Assembly (NCBI GenBank): GCA_964242625.1
Contig: CAXTAO010000019.1
Span: forward strand, 1-60,403
DNA length: 60,403 nucleotides
Origin: JASLDZ01 sp964242625
GTDB taxonomy: Bacteria > Pseudomonadota > Alphaproteobacteria > Caulobacterales > Caulobacteraceae
Direction: 5' to 3'
The first letter of the stretch is position 1. Each line of letters starts with the position of its first letter. Made by a program: the position numbers and the translations under genes. The notes under the pieces are model-generated. The model searched no databases and had not been told where the DNA came from. It worked only from the letters and a program-made list of their open reading frames with translations. Shown here piece after piece: positions 50,028 to 58,869 of this stretch.

Positions 50028-51791
50028 GTGCCGGAGCTGGTCGGACGATACGAGATCCGCGAGCGCGTGGGCGAAGGCGCCATGGCCGACGTCTACCGGG
50101 CCTGGGACCCGCACATCCAGCGCGAGCTGGCGATCAAGGTGCTGAAGCCCGAGTTCCGAGCCCGGCGCGAGTACGCCGGCCGCTTCCTGCGCGAGGCCAA
50201 GGCCGCGGGCGCGCTCAGCCACCCCAACATCGTCACGATCTACGACGTCGGCGAGGCCGGCGGCTTCCCCTACATCGCCATGGAGCTCTTGGACGGCCAG
50301 CCGCTGGACGCCGCCGTCCAGGGCCAGCGCCTCGAACTCGAGACCGTGCTGGCGGTGGGCGTGCAGCTGGCCGAAGCGCTGCGCTACGCGCATGGCGCGG
50401 GCGTGGTGCACCGCGACATCAAGCCGTCCAACATCATGCTGGGCCGCGACGGGCGCTCGGTGAAGATCCTCGACTTCGGCATCGCCCGGGTGGCCGAGGC
50501 GCTGGGCCGCGCGGAGCTGGAGGGCGGTCGCACACAGGTGGGCCAAGTGCTCGGCACCCCGCGCTACATGAGCCCCGAGCAGGCGCTGGGCCAGGAGATC
50601 GACGGCCGCTCCGACCTCTTCTCGGCGGGCGTGGTGCTCTACGAGCTCCTCACCGGCAAGAAGGCGTTCGCGGGCGCGAGCGCGGCGACGCTCGCCCTGC
50701 AGATCACCCAGGCCGAGCCCGCAGCCCTCGGCGAGGTCGCGCCCGAGACGCCGCGCGGCCTGCAGTTCATCGTGACCAAGCTCATGGCCAAGCGCCCCGA
50801 GCGGCGCTTCGCCGACGGCGGCCAGCTGGCCGAGGCGCTCCGGCGCGAGCAGGCGGCGCTGGCCGCGGCCACGCTCGAGGGCCGCTCGCGCCGCCGCATT
50901 CCCATGGCGGTCCGCACTTCGCTCGTGATGGTGGGCGTGACGGGGGCGGTGCTGGCCGTCGCGGTCGGCGCGGTCTTGGGGCGCGAGGGCGCGGCCATGC
51001 GGCGCATGACGCTGACCTCGGGCGAGGCGGTGTCTTCGTTCGTCGCCTCCAACGCCGCGCTCCGCGCCGCCGACAACGCCACCCTGCCGCCCGACCAGCG
51101 TGACTGGGCCCCGGTCGACGCCTTCGTTCGCGCCGCCTCCGCCGATCCGAACGTGCGCGCGCTCAAGGTGGTCGACCGCGACGGCGTGATCCGCGGCGCC
51201 ACCGACCCCGCGCTCGTGGGCCGCCCCTACCGCGCCGCGGCGGGCGAGGCGGAGGTGCGCACCGCGCCCGAGCTGCGCGTCACCGCCGAGGGCGCGCGCG
51301 GCGCCGACGGATTCCGCTTCGTGCGGCCCATCACCTACGCCGGCCAGCGCTTCGGCACGGTCGACGTGAGCCTGTCCAACGGCGAGCTCAACGCCGCCGC
51401 GCGCGACTCGCGCCTGATGCTGATCCTCCTGTCGGCGGTGGTGCTCATGGCGGTCGGCGCCGGCAGCTACGCCGTCGCGCGCGAGGCGGCCGGGCCGGTG
51501 CGGCGCCTCAAGGCGGCGCTGGCCGACGCGGCCATGGGCGACCTCGACTTCCGCATCTCGCATCGTCGCCGAGACGAGTTCGGCGAGCTGTTCGACGGCG
51601 TGAACACCCTGCTCGCGGGCCTGCAGGAGCGCCTGTACGCGGCGGAAGGCCGGTCGCTGGACGGCACGGTCGTGCAGCCCGTCCCCGCGGCGCACGCTGT
51701 GGCGGAAGCCTCCCCGCGCGAAGGCCCATTCGCCGCGCCGGAACCCGCACCCCGCGCCGCCGCGCCTCGGCTCAAGGCCCTCACTGCATAA
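50028..51791 (+). CDS. Membrane Ser/Thr protein kinase with periplasmic sensor and HAMP-like region (PpkA-like)
   Basis: A 587-residue Hanks-type kinase. The N-terminal kinase domain (about 8-275) has the glycine loop GEGAMADV, catalytic Lys37, HRDIKPSN with Asp130, DFG at 149-151 and GTPRYMSPEQ, so it is active by sequence. A membrane helix (about 303-322), a periplasmic sensor-like domain (about 323-455, with DPNVRALKVVDRDGVIRGA, like CHASE/Cache domains), a second helix (about 463-483) and a HAMP-like segment (about 484-535) follow. The tail is Ala/Pro-rich. GTG 50028 has GGAGGAGG at 50016-50023. It is divergent from the TagH and PP2C genes. Confidence 0.93.
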   Translation: MPELVGRYEIRERVGEGAMADVYRAWDPHIQRELAIKVLKPEFRARREYAGRFLREAKAAGALSHPNIVTIYDVGEAGGFPYIAMELLDGQPLDAAVQGQRLELETVLAVGVQLAEALRYAHGAGVVHRDIKPSNIMLGRDGRSVKILDFGIARVAEALGRAELEGGRTQVGQVLGTPRYMSPEQALGQEIDGRSDLFSAGVVLYELLTGKKAFAGASAATLALQITQAEPAALGEVAPETPRGLQFIVTKLMAKRPERRFADGGQLAEALRREQAALAAATLEGRSRRRIPMAVRTSLVMVGVTGAVLAVAVGAVLGREGAAMRRMTLTSGEAVSSFVASNAALRAADNATLPPDQRDWAPVDAFVRAASADPNVRALKVVDRDGVIRGATDPALVGRPYRAAAGEAEVRTAPELRVTAEGARGADGFRFVRPITYAGQRFGTVDVSLSNGELNAAARDSRLMLILLSAVVLMAVGAGSYAVAREAAGPVRRLKAALADAAMGDLDFRISHRRRDEFGELFDGVNTLLAGLQERLYAAEGRSLDGTVVQPVPAAHAVAEASPREGPFAAPEPAPRAAAPRLKALTA

Positions 51792-51805
51792 GCGGGGATT
51801 CTCGC

Positions 51806-51826
51806 CCGCCCCTTCTCAGGGGGCGG
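51806..51826. terminator. GC-rich hairpin between convergent kinase and EAL genes
   Basis: A 7-bp stem (51806-51812 with 51820-51826) and a 7-nt loop lie in the 41-bp gap between the two stops. It may end both transcripts, though no clear T-run follows. Confidence 0.4.
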
Positions 51827-51832
51827 TGGGCT

Positions 51833-53362
51833 CTAACCGGCCCCCGAGACGAGCGAGGGCCGCCGGAGGTCGCGCTGCAGGTCGGCCAGCCGGCGATGCA
51901 CGGGCGACGCGAGCCGCGTCAGCCACTCCGCATCCGCCAGTCGGGCGACGAAGGCCGCGGGATCGAGCGGACGGGAGAAATAGAAGCCCTGGAACAGCGG
52001 ACAGCCCAGGGCGTGGAGCACGTCCACCTCCTCGCGCCGCTCCGCCCCTTCCGCCAGCACGCTGATGCCGAGGCCGCGGGAGAGCTCGATCAGCGCCTTG
52101 CAGATGGCGCGGCTGTCGGCGCGACGGTCGACGTCGGTGACGAACTCGCGGTCGATCTTGAGCTTGGTGAAGGGCAGGTTCTTCAGATAGCTCATCGACG
52201 AATAGCCGCTGCCGAAGTCGTCGATCGCCACGCCCACGCCCAGCGCGTGCAGCTCGCCCAGGAGGGCGCGGACGCCGTCGGCGTCCTGCATGGCGGCCGT
52301 CTCGGTGAGCTCGACCTCCAGCTGGGCCGGGCGCACGCCGTGCAGCTCGAGGAGGCGCGCCAGCGTCTGGGCGAGCTGCGGGTCGCGAAACTGCCGGGCG
52401 GAAAGGTTCACCGCCACCCGCAGGTCGCCCAGCCCCGCCTCGTCCCAGGCGCGAACCTGGCGGCAGACGGCGTTGAAGGTCCAGAGCCCCACTTCCTCCA
52501 CCAGGGCCGACTCCTCCAGGAGCGGGATGAAGCGCGAGGGCGACACCTCTTCGCCCGAGGCGCGCCGCCAGCGCAGGAGCGCCTCGGCGGCGACCACCCG
52601 GCCGGCGGCGAGGTCCACCACGGGCTGGTACTGCAACCGCAGCTCGCCGCGGCCGATGACGCTGTGCAGCTCCTGCTTCAAGGCGAAGCGCTCGCGCTCG
52701 GCGGCGCGCGTGGCGGGGGTCGAGAAGCTCACCGCCGCGCCCTCCGAGGCGCCCCGCGGCTGGGCGGAGGCGCAGGCGCGACGCACGAGTTCGGCCGCCC
52801 CCTCGCCGTCGGCGGGGTGCGCCGCCGCGCCGGCGTGCAGTTCCGGGATGAACGGAAGGCCGCCGCCCTCGATCTCCTGGCGCAGCACATAGCTCAGCGC
52901 GCGCAGCCGGCGCTCGCCGGCCTCGGGGGCGTCGAGCCCGGGCAGGGCGACCGCGAAGGTCGCGCCGTCCCACCGCGCGACGGGTTGGGCGGCGTCGGAG
53001 GTCTTCCGCAGGCGGGCGCCGAAGGCCTCCAGCACGCGGAGGTCGGCCCCGGGATCGGTCAGCGCCAGCCGGTCGAGCTCGGACAGGCGGAACACGCCCA
53101 CGGCGAGCGGCTGGCCGGGCGCGGCGTCGAGCAGCGCCTGGACCGCCAGCACGAAGGCGTCGCGCGAGAGCAGGCCCTCGCCGGTCGGCTCGCGCGCGTC
53201 CCAGCTCGCCACGGCCTCGCGCAGCTCGCGCATGAGTTCGGGACTGATCGCCGGCGACCGCGCGGCGAGGTCGAGGAGCGCCTCGCCCGCGCCGATCGCC
53301 CGACCGGGTCGCCAGCGGTCCAGCAAGGCGGGCCAGGCCCGGCGCGGCGGTTTCGCCCTCAT
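51833..53362 (-). CDS. Cyclic-di-GMP phosphodiesterase (EAL domain) with degenerate GGDEF-like domain
   Basis: A 509-residue cytoplasmic protein. The N-terminal half (about 75-235) resembles a GGDEF domain without the signature: the loop reads RWDGATFAVALPG. The C-terminal EAL domain (about 250-485) is complete: YQPVVDLAAGRVVAAEALLRW (EAL motif), AVNLSARQF, VELTETAAM, DDFGSGYSSMSYL, KIDREFV and EGAERREEV. It should hydrolyse cyclic di-GMP, with the degenerate domain perhaps binding GTP or acting as a scaffold. ATG 53362 is used. It converges with the kinase gene. No membrane or sensor domain is seen. Confidence 0.92.
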   Translation of the reverse strand: MRAKPPRRAWPALLDRWRPGRAIGAGEALLDLAARSPAISPELMRELREAVASWDAREPTGEGLLSRDAFVLAVQALLDAAPGQPLAVGVFRLSELDRLALTDPGADLRVLEAFGARLRKTSDAAQPVARWDGATFAVALPGLDAPEAGERRLRALSYVLRQEIEGGGLPFIPELHAGAAAHPADGEGAAELVRRACASAQPRGASEGAAVSFSTPATRAAERERFALKQELHSVIGRGELRLQYQPVVDLAAGRVVAAEALLRWRRASGEEVSPSRFIPLLEESALVEEVGLWTFNAVCRQVRAWDEAGLGDLRVAVNLSARQFRDPQLAQTLARLLELHGVRPAQLEVELTETAAMQDADGVRALLGELHALGVGVAIDDFGSGYSSMSYLKNLPFTKLKIDREFVTDVDRRADSRAICKALIELSRGLGISVLAEGAERREEVDVLHALGCPLFQGFYFSRPLDPAAFVARLADAEWLTRLASPVHRRLADLQRDLRRPSLVSGAG

Positions 53363-53460
53363 CGCTCGCTCGACCGCTCCGCCCCGACACCGCCATACTG
53401 CGTGGACGGGCGTTAACAGCGGGTCGATCTCCAGGAACGGCGGGCGCTTAGCGGCGAGGC

Positions 53461-54882
53461 TCAGCGGAAGAAGAGCGCGGTCACCACGGCGAACACCGGC
53501 AGGAGCACCGCCGCCGACCAGCCGACGTAGCCGAAGAACGACGGCATGCGCACCCCGCGCTCCTTGGCGATGGCGCGCACCATGAAGTTCGGCGCGTTCC
53601 CGATGTAGGTCAGCGCCCCCATGAAGACGGCCCCCGCCGAGATCGCGGCCAGCGTGCGCGCGAGCGGGCCCATCAACGTCGCGGCGTCCGCGCCCGCCAG
53701 GTTGAAGAAGACGAGATAGGTCGGCGCGTTGTCCAAGACCGACGACAGGAGCCCCGTGGTCCAGAAATAGGCGAGGTCGTGCGGTCGGCCGTCCGCCCCG
53801 GTCACCAGCGCCGTGACGGGCGCCAGCGCGCCGTGCGGCCCGGCCTTGAGAATGGCCAGCACCGGGATGATCGTCACGAAGATGGCGGCGAACAGCCAGA
53901 CGACCTCGGCCAGGGGCGCCCAGGTGAAGGCGTTCTCTATCCGCACGCGCTTGGGCGTGGTGGTCCACGACAGCCAGGCGAGGGCGCCCAGCGCCGCCTC
54001 CCGCGCGAGGTCCTGCAGGGCGAGCGGCGCGCCCATGACGTCGAAGACGACGCCCGGCCGCCAGACCCCGCTCGCCAAGACCGCCCCCACGGCCAGCATG
54101 ATGAGGAGGAGGTTGTGCGCACCCTCCACGGCGAAACTGTCGCGCTCCGCGCCGCCGGGCGAGCCGCCATCGCGTCGCCAGATCGTCCGGTCGATCAGGA
54201 AGAAGGCGGCCAGCACGAGCCCGCCCGCGACGAGGAGCGGCCCCGCCATGTGCGCGAAGGTCCAGCCGAAGGTCACGCCGTGCAGGAAGCCCAGGAACAG
54301 CGGCGGGTCGCCTATGGGCGTCAGCGCGCCACCGAGATTGGCGACGAGGAAGATGAAGAACACCAGCACGTGGGCGTTGCGCGGCCGCGCGCGGTTGCCC
54401 TCGATCAGCGGCCGCACGAGGAGCATGGCCGCCCCCGTCGTCCCCATGACGCTGGCGAGAAGCGCGCCGAAGGCCAGGAGGCCGGTGTTGGCGAGCGGTG
54501 CGCCGCCGAGCTGGCCCTTCACCCGCACGCCGCCCGCGATCACGAACAGCGCGAACAGGAGCGCGATGAAGGGGAGGTAGTCGAGGAGCGCGGCGTGGAC
54601 GAGCTCGCGCGCGGCCTGCGCCGGACCGAATACGACCGCCAACGGGAGCGCCAAGGCCAGCGCCCACGCCGCCGCGATCGCCTCGAAGCGCTTGTGCCAA
54701 AGCCGCGGCGCGAGCTGGGGCAGGATCGCGATGGTCAGGAGAAGCCCCGCGAACGGCGCGGCCCAGCCGAGCCCGAGCCGTGCCCCGTCGAGCCCCGCGT
54801 GCGCCGCGTCGGCGGCGGCGGCGCTTCCCGCGTCTCCCAGCGCGAGCGCGACGCCGCCCGCCGCGATCCAGCTCCGGCGCAC
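53461..54882 (-). CDS. Sodium:proton antiporter family membrane protein (NhaD-like)
   Basis: A 473-residue protein with about 12-13 membrane helices in the ion-transporter superfamily of NhaD/ArsB/CitM type. Features are LDYLPFIALLFALFVIAGGV, VMGTTGAAMLLVRPLIEGN, LVANLGGALTPIGDPPLFLGFLHGV and NAPTYLVFFN, with GNAPNFMV near the end, typical of the DUF1504/sodium:proton antiporter group. GTG 54882 is chosen because an Ala-rich signal-like first helix begins there; an upstream extension to 54975 is non-hydrophobic. It stands alone. Substrate ions are inferred from family only. Confidence 0.9.
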   Translation of the reverse strand: MRRSWIAAGGVALALGDAGSAAAADAAHAGLDGARLGLGWAAPFAGLLLTIAILPQLAPRLWHKRFEAIAAAWALALALPLAVVFGPAQAARELVHAALLDYLPFIALLFALFVIAGGVRVKGQLGGAPLANTGLLAFGALLASVMGTTGAAMLLVRPLIEGNRARPRNAHVLVFFIFLVANLGGALTPIGDPPLFLGFLHGVTFGWTFAHMAGPLLVAGGLVLAAFFLIDRTIWRRDGGSPGGAERDSFAVEGAHNLLLIMLAVGAVLASGVWRPGVVFDVMGAPLALQDLAREAALGALAWLSWTTTPKRVRIENAFTWAPLAEVVWLFAAIFVTIIPVLAILKAGPHGALAPVTALVTGADGRPHDLAYFWTTGLLSSVLDNAPTYLVFFNLAGADAATLMGPLARTLAAISAGAVFMGALTYIGNAPNFMVRAIAKERGVRMPSFFGYVGWSAAVLLPVFAVVTALFFR

Positions 54883-55006
54883 CCGCTCGCTCCCCGCCCC
54901 ACGCGGCCGGTCTAGGGAGAACCAGGGTTGAAGCCTAGGCGCCGGGCGCGGCGCGGGCCAGTGTCTCGCCGTCAAGTTGATCAGGCGTCAGGAGAGTCGT
55001 CCGCCC

Positions 55007-56047
55007 GTGCCGACGGTCGTCAGCGTCGCCTATCCGTTCGCGCGCGTGGACGCCGACCCCGTGGGCGGGGCCGAGCAGGTGCTCTCGCACCTCGATCGGG
55101 GCCTCGTGTCGCGCGGCTGGCGCTCGGTGATCTTGGCCCAGGCGGGGTCGACTCCCGCGGGCGAGCTCGTCGCCCTGCCCCGGCGGGACGGCCCCATCGA
55201 CGACCGGGCCCGCGCGGACGTGCGCGCAGCGGTGGCCGAGGCGCTCGCCCGGACGATCGCCGAGGTCCGGCCCGACCTCCTCCACTTCCACGGCGTCGAC
55301 TTCGCCGACCACCTGCCGCCGGAGGGTCCGCCGGCGCTGGCCACCCTGCACCTGCCGCTCGACTGGTACCCGCCGGACGCGCTCGCGCCGACGCGGCCCC
55401 GCACTTGGCTCTTGCCCGTCTCGGCCGACCAGGCGTCGCGGGCGCCGCCCGGCGCGCGGCTCCTCGCGCCGATCGAGAACGGGGTCGAGCTGGACGGCTA
55501 CCCCACCGACCTGCGCCCGCGCACCTTCGCGCTGACGCTGGGGCGGGTCTGCCCGGAGAAGGGGCTGCACCTCGCGCTCGACGCCGCCTTCCTGGCGGGC
55601 GCGCCCCTGCTCGCTGCGGGCGAGGTGTTCCCCTACCCCGACCACCAGCGCTACTTCGCCGAGGAGGTGCGGCCGCGGCTCGACGCGCGCCGGCGGTGGC
55701 TAGGTCCCGTGCAGGGCGCGGCCAAGCGGCGGCTCCTGGCGGCGGCGCGCTGCGTGCTCGTCCCCTCGCTGGCGCCCGAGACCTCCTCCCTCGTGGCTCG
55801 CGAGGCGCTGGCGGCGGGGACGCCGGTGGTCGCCTTCCTGGGTGCGGGCGCCCTGGGCGAGGTGATCGAACCCGGGCGCACGGGAATCCTGGTCAGCTCG
55901 GTGGCCGAGATGGCGGAGGCCATAGAGACGTGCGGCGCCCTCGACCGCGAGGCCTGCCGCGCCGCGGCCCGCGCGCGCTTCGACGCGAGGGTGATGATTG
56001 AGCATTATCTCGCGCTCTACGCCCGCCTGATCGCCGGCGGCCCGTGA
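55007..56047 (+). CDS. GT4-family glycosyltransferase (second locus)
   Basis: A 346-residue GT-B-fold glycosyltransferase. It begins VVSVAYPFARVDADPVGGAEQVL (GGAEQVL is the donor/acceptor loop typical of GT4), has DLLHFHGVDFADHLP and LTLGRVCPEKGLHLALDAA, and the ExxxxxxxE segment APETSSLVAREALAAGTPVV. GTG 55007 is preferred to a TTG at 54977 because AGGAGA lies at 54990-54995. It overlaps the following GNAT gene by 4 nt. With a nearby deacetylase fusion, it forms a second small sugar-modification locus. Confidence 0.9.
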   Translation: MPTVVSVAYPFARVDADPVGGAEQVLSHLDRGLVSRGWRSVILAQAGSTPAGELVALPRRDGPIDDRARADVRAAVAEALARTIAEVRPDLLHFHGVDFADHLPPEGPPALATLHLPLDWYPPDALAPTRPRTWLLPVSADQASRAPPGARLLAPIENGVELDGYPTDLRPRTFALTLGRVCPEKGLHLALDAAFLAGAPLLAAGEVFPYPDHQRYFAEEVRPRLDARRRWLGPVQGAAKRRLLAAARCVLVPSLAPETSSLVAREALAAGTPVVAFLGAGALGEVIEPGRTGILVSSVAEMAEAIETCGALDREACRAAARARFDARVMIEHYLALYARLIAGGP

Positions 56048-57039
56048 CTTTCGCAGTCGAGGAGATCACACGGCCCGAGGAGCTGGAGGCGCTCGTTCCC
56101 CCCTGGGAGGCCCTGTGGGCGGCGGACGCCCGAGCCGGGCTGTTCCAGTCGCCGGCGTGGCTGCTGCCGTGGCGCCGCCGTCTGGCTCCGGAGGCGCCTC
56201 TGCACGTCCTGGCGGCGCGGCGCGACGCACGGCTCGCGGGCCTCCTCCTCATGTTCGTGCATGCGCCGCCCGGCGGCCCGCGCCAGCTCACCCTCTTGGG
56301 CAACGGCGTCAGCGACACGCTCGACCTCCTGTGCGCGCCCGAGGACGAGGCCACCGTGGTCGCCGCCTTCGCGGACCGGCTGCGCGCCTCGGACGGGTGG
56401 GACGCCGCCGACCTGCGCGACACTCCCGCGGACGGCCGCATCGCGCGTCTCGCTGCACACCTGCCCGGAGCGATCATCGACGACGACGAGCCCCGGCCGA
56501 CGCTCCACCTCTCCGCCCCGAATGCGCTTGAGGCGGCGTGGGAGCCCAAGCTGCGGCGCGACCTGCGCCAAGCGGCGCGCCGCGCCGAGGCCGAAGGCCT
56601 CGTGATCCGCGGCGCAGATGCGGGAACGGTCGCGCGCGACCTCGACAGGCTGTTCGATCTCCACGCCGCGCGCTGGCGCGGGCGCGGCGAGCCCGGCGTG
56701 CTGGACGCGCCCGCGGTGCAGGCCTTCCACCACGAGGTCGCGGCGGAGGCAGCCGCGCGCGGATGGCTGCGCCTCTACACGCTGGAGGTCGGCGATGCGG
56801 TCGCGGGCGTGCACTACGGCTTCACCGTCAGGGGCCGCGCGCTGTTCTACCTCGGCGGGTTCGACGCGCGCTTCGAGCGGCTGAGCCCGGGCGCCCTTCT
56901 CGCCGCCCACGCCCTGCGCGAGGCCGCCGCCGAGGGCTGCGTCGAAGCCGACTTCCTGCGCGGGCGGGAGCCCTACAAGTACCGCTGGGGCGCGCAGGAC
57001 CGTCGCCAGGTGCGCGTGCAGGTCGCCGCCCGCGCCTGA
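56044..57039 (+). CDS. GNAT-superfamily acyltransferase of the CelD/BioF2-like (Acetyltransf_6) type
   Basis: A 331-residue protein with two GNAT-like halves. The second contains LYTLEVGDAVAGVHYGFTVRGRALFYLGGFD and PGALLAAHALREAAAEGCVEADFLRGREPYKYRWG, the hallmark end of the Acetyltransf_6 family. These proteins transfer acyl or aminoacyl groups in polysaccharide and lipid modification, and related FemAB folds use aminoacyl-tRNA. It is coupled to the GT4 gene by a 4-nt overlap and converges with the methyltransferase/PIG-L gene, 8 bp away. Exact donor unknown. Confidence 0.88.
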   Translation: MTFAVEEITRPEELEALVPPWEALWAADARAGLFQSPAWLLPWRRRLAPEAPLHVLAARRDARLAGLLLMFVHAPPGGPRQLTLLGNGVSDTLDLLCAPEDEATVVAAFADRLRASDGWDAADLRDTPADGRIARLAAHLPGAIIDDDEPRPTLHLSAPNALEAAWEPKLRRDLRQAARRAEAEGLVIRGADAGTVARDLDRLFDLHAARWRGRGEPGVLDAPAVQAFHHEVAAEAAARGWLRLYTLEVGDAVAGVHYGFTVRGRALFYLGGFDARFERLSPGALLAAHALREAAAEGCVEADFLRGREPYKYRWGAQDRRQVRVQVAARA

Positions 57040-57047
57040 GCGCCGGC

Positions 57048-58760
57048 TCAGCCGTGCAGCTCGGCCGCCGCCGCCGCGGTGAGCGCGCGCCAGCGCTCGG
57101 AGGTCAGCGCCCAGCCCCAGCCGTCGTAGAGCGCACGGCCGGGCGGCGGGGGCGCGTCGAAGCGGTAGGAGGGCGCGAGGCGGAAGCGCTCCACCTCGAG
57201 GTGGAAGTTGGCCACGATGTCGGCCTGGCTGGCGTGGGCCGCCGCCGCCTGCCGTTTGCGGGCGAGCGCCGTCGCGCCCAGCCACACGGCGACGTCGCCG
57301 CCCGCCTCGCCGTAGAAGCGGCCGAAGCGCGGGGCGCCGTCAGGCCCCGCGTGGTAGCTGGCGAACTCCATCCGCACGGGTGCGGGTTCGCCCGCCCGCT
57401 CCAGCCGCGCGCAGGCGAGCGCGACCGCAAGCGCTGTGGCGTCGTGGTCGGGGTGGCCGCCCTCGTAGGGGTGGGTGAGCACCATCGCGGCCCCGCGCAG
57501 CAGTGGCGCGAGCCGGTCGGCTATGGCTCGCACCTCGGCCGCGGCCTCCTGGTCGGCGACGCGCAGGCGCACGCGCCGCTCGGGCGTCAGGCCGGGCGCC
57601 AGGATGTCGAGCGCTGTCTCCAGCTCGCCGGCGCGGGCGGCGGCGTAGCTCTCGCGGGTGTCGAAGCCCGCCCGTCGCGCGTCGCCCATGTCGCGCGGCG
57701 CGCCGTCGGTGACGTGCACTACGGCGAGATCGGCGAAGGCCGACAGTCGGCCGCCGACGGCCAGCGTCTCGTCGTCCGGATGCGCGCAGACCACGACGGC
57801 GCGCCCGTTCACAACCGGCGCCCGCGCAGCCCGCATCAGGAGGCGCGCACGCCGCGACGCGCCCGAGGAGTCGAGGGCGAAGACCAGCGCTTCCGCGTCC
57901 CACGCGCGCCACGCCGGCGCGGCCACGTCCGCCTCGACCAGTCCGCAGCGGGCGAGGAGGCGCGCGCGCTCCGTCGCTGCCACCGCCCGGTCGCCGTAGC
58001 TCCAGTTGAGCACGACAATGCGGCCGCCCGGCGCCAGCGCTCTCGCCGCCTCGGCGAGCATACGCTCGGGCAGGTCGCCCCCCGCCTGGGCGACATACGG
58101 AAAGCTGTCGGCGAACAGCACGAGGTCGGCCGCGTCGTCGGCGACGAACGCCAGGTCCGCCCCGGAGCCCAGCGCCACGGCGACCGGGAGCTGCGCACAC
58201 CGCCCCGCCGCGGCGGCGGCCATGCCGGGCGAGAGCTCGACGCCGAGCGCCACCGCCCCTTCGAGCGCCAGGGCGCGCAGGAAGCGGCCCGACCCGCAGC
58301 CCACCTCCACGACGCGCGCGCCCGATCGCATCAGACGCTGCGAGCGGAGCCAGTCCACCACCTCGGCGGTCGCGGCCTCCAAGAGATCGGGATCACCCAG
58401 CGCGTAGAGCGCGCTCGCGGCTTCGGGCGAGCGCAGCGCCGCCCGGTCGAAGCTCGTCGCCAGCGCGCGAAGCGTCGCCTCGGGCGCCGCCCCGCCGGAC
58501 GGGCCGTGGTCGACCGCCGCCGCCACCGCCCGCACCCGCGCCTCGACCTCGGGCGCGAGCCGCGCGCGCAGCGGCGCGAGCGCGCCCACGCCCCACCTCG
58601 CCTCGGCCCGTGCGAGCGCGTGTTCGAGGGCGGCGGCGTCCGCCGTCGCCAGCACGGCGTGCATGGCGGCGAGCGGCGCGACGAGGGCGCCGGAGCCGGC
58701 GGCGTCCAGCACCGCATCCACCCGGGCGTATTCGGGGCTGTGGAGGGGATCGCGGATCAT
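57048..58760 (-). CDS. Fused SAM methyltransferase and PIG-L-family deacetylase
   Basis: A 570-residue two-domain protein. After an N-terminal helical region, residues about 120-300 form a class I methyltransferase (VVEVGCGSGRFL as motif I, LVLFADSFPYVAQ). Residues about 315-565 form a PIG-L deacetylase: CAHPDDETLAVGG with His327 and Asp330, then HPYEGGHPDHDATAL, all zinc motifs intact. One polypeptide could deacetylate an amino sugar and methylate the product. It converges with the GT4-GNAT pair, consistent with joint action. It parallels the separate methyltransferase and PIG-L genes of the 21386-31779 operon. Confidence 0.92.
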   Translation of the reverse strand: MIRDPLHSPEYARVDAVLDAAGSGALVAPLAAMHAVLATADAAALEHALARAEARWGVGALAPLRARLAPEVEARVRAVAAAVDHGPSGGAAPEATLRALATSFDRAALRSPEAASALYALGDPDLLEAATAEVVDWLRSQRLMRSGARVVEVGCGSGRFLRALALEGAVALGVELSPGMAAAAAGRCAQLPVAVALGSGADLAFVADDAADLVLFADSFPYVAQAGGDLPERMLAEAARALAPGGRIVVLNWSYGDRAVAATERARLLARCGLVEADVAAPAWRAWDAEALVFALDSSGASRRARLLMRAARAPVVNGRAVVVCAHPDDETLAVGGRLSAFADLAVVHVTDGAPRDMGDARRAGFDTRESYAAARAGELETALDILAPGLTPERRVRLRVADQEAAAEVRAIADRLAPLLRGAAMVLTHPYEGGHPDHDATALAVALACARLERAGEPAPVRMEFASYHAGPDGAPRFGRFYGEAGGDVAVWLGATALARKRQAAAAHASQADIVANFHLEVERFRLAPSYRFDAPPPPGRALYDGWGWALTSERWRALTAAAAAELHG

Positions 58761-58869
58761 CGACGGGTCCGCTTCAAGCGCGGCGGCGCGCGGCGATCAA
58801 CCGGCCGCACCGGCTGCGGAACCGCGGGGGCCACAGCCTCCTTCCTGCCCATCCCGCCCGGAGACCGCC

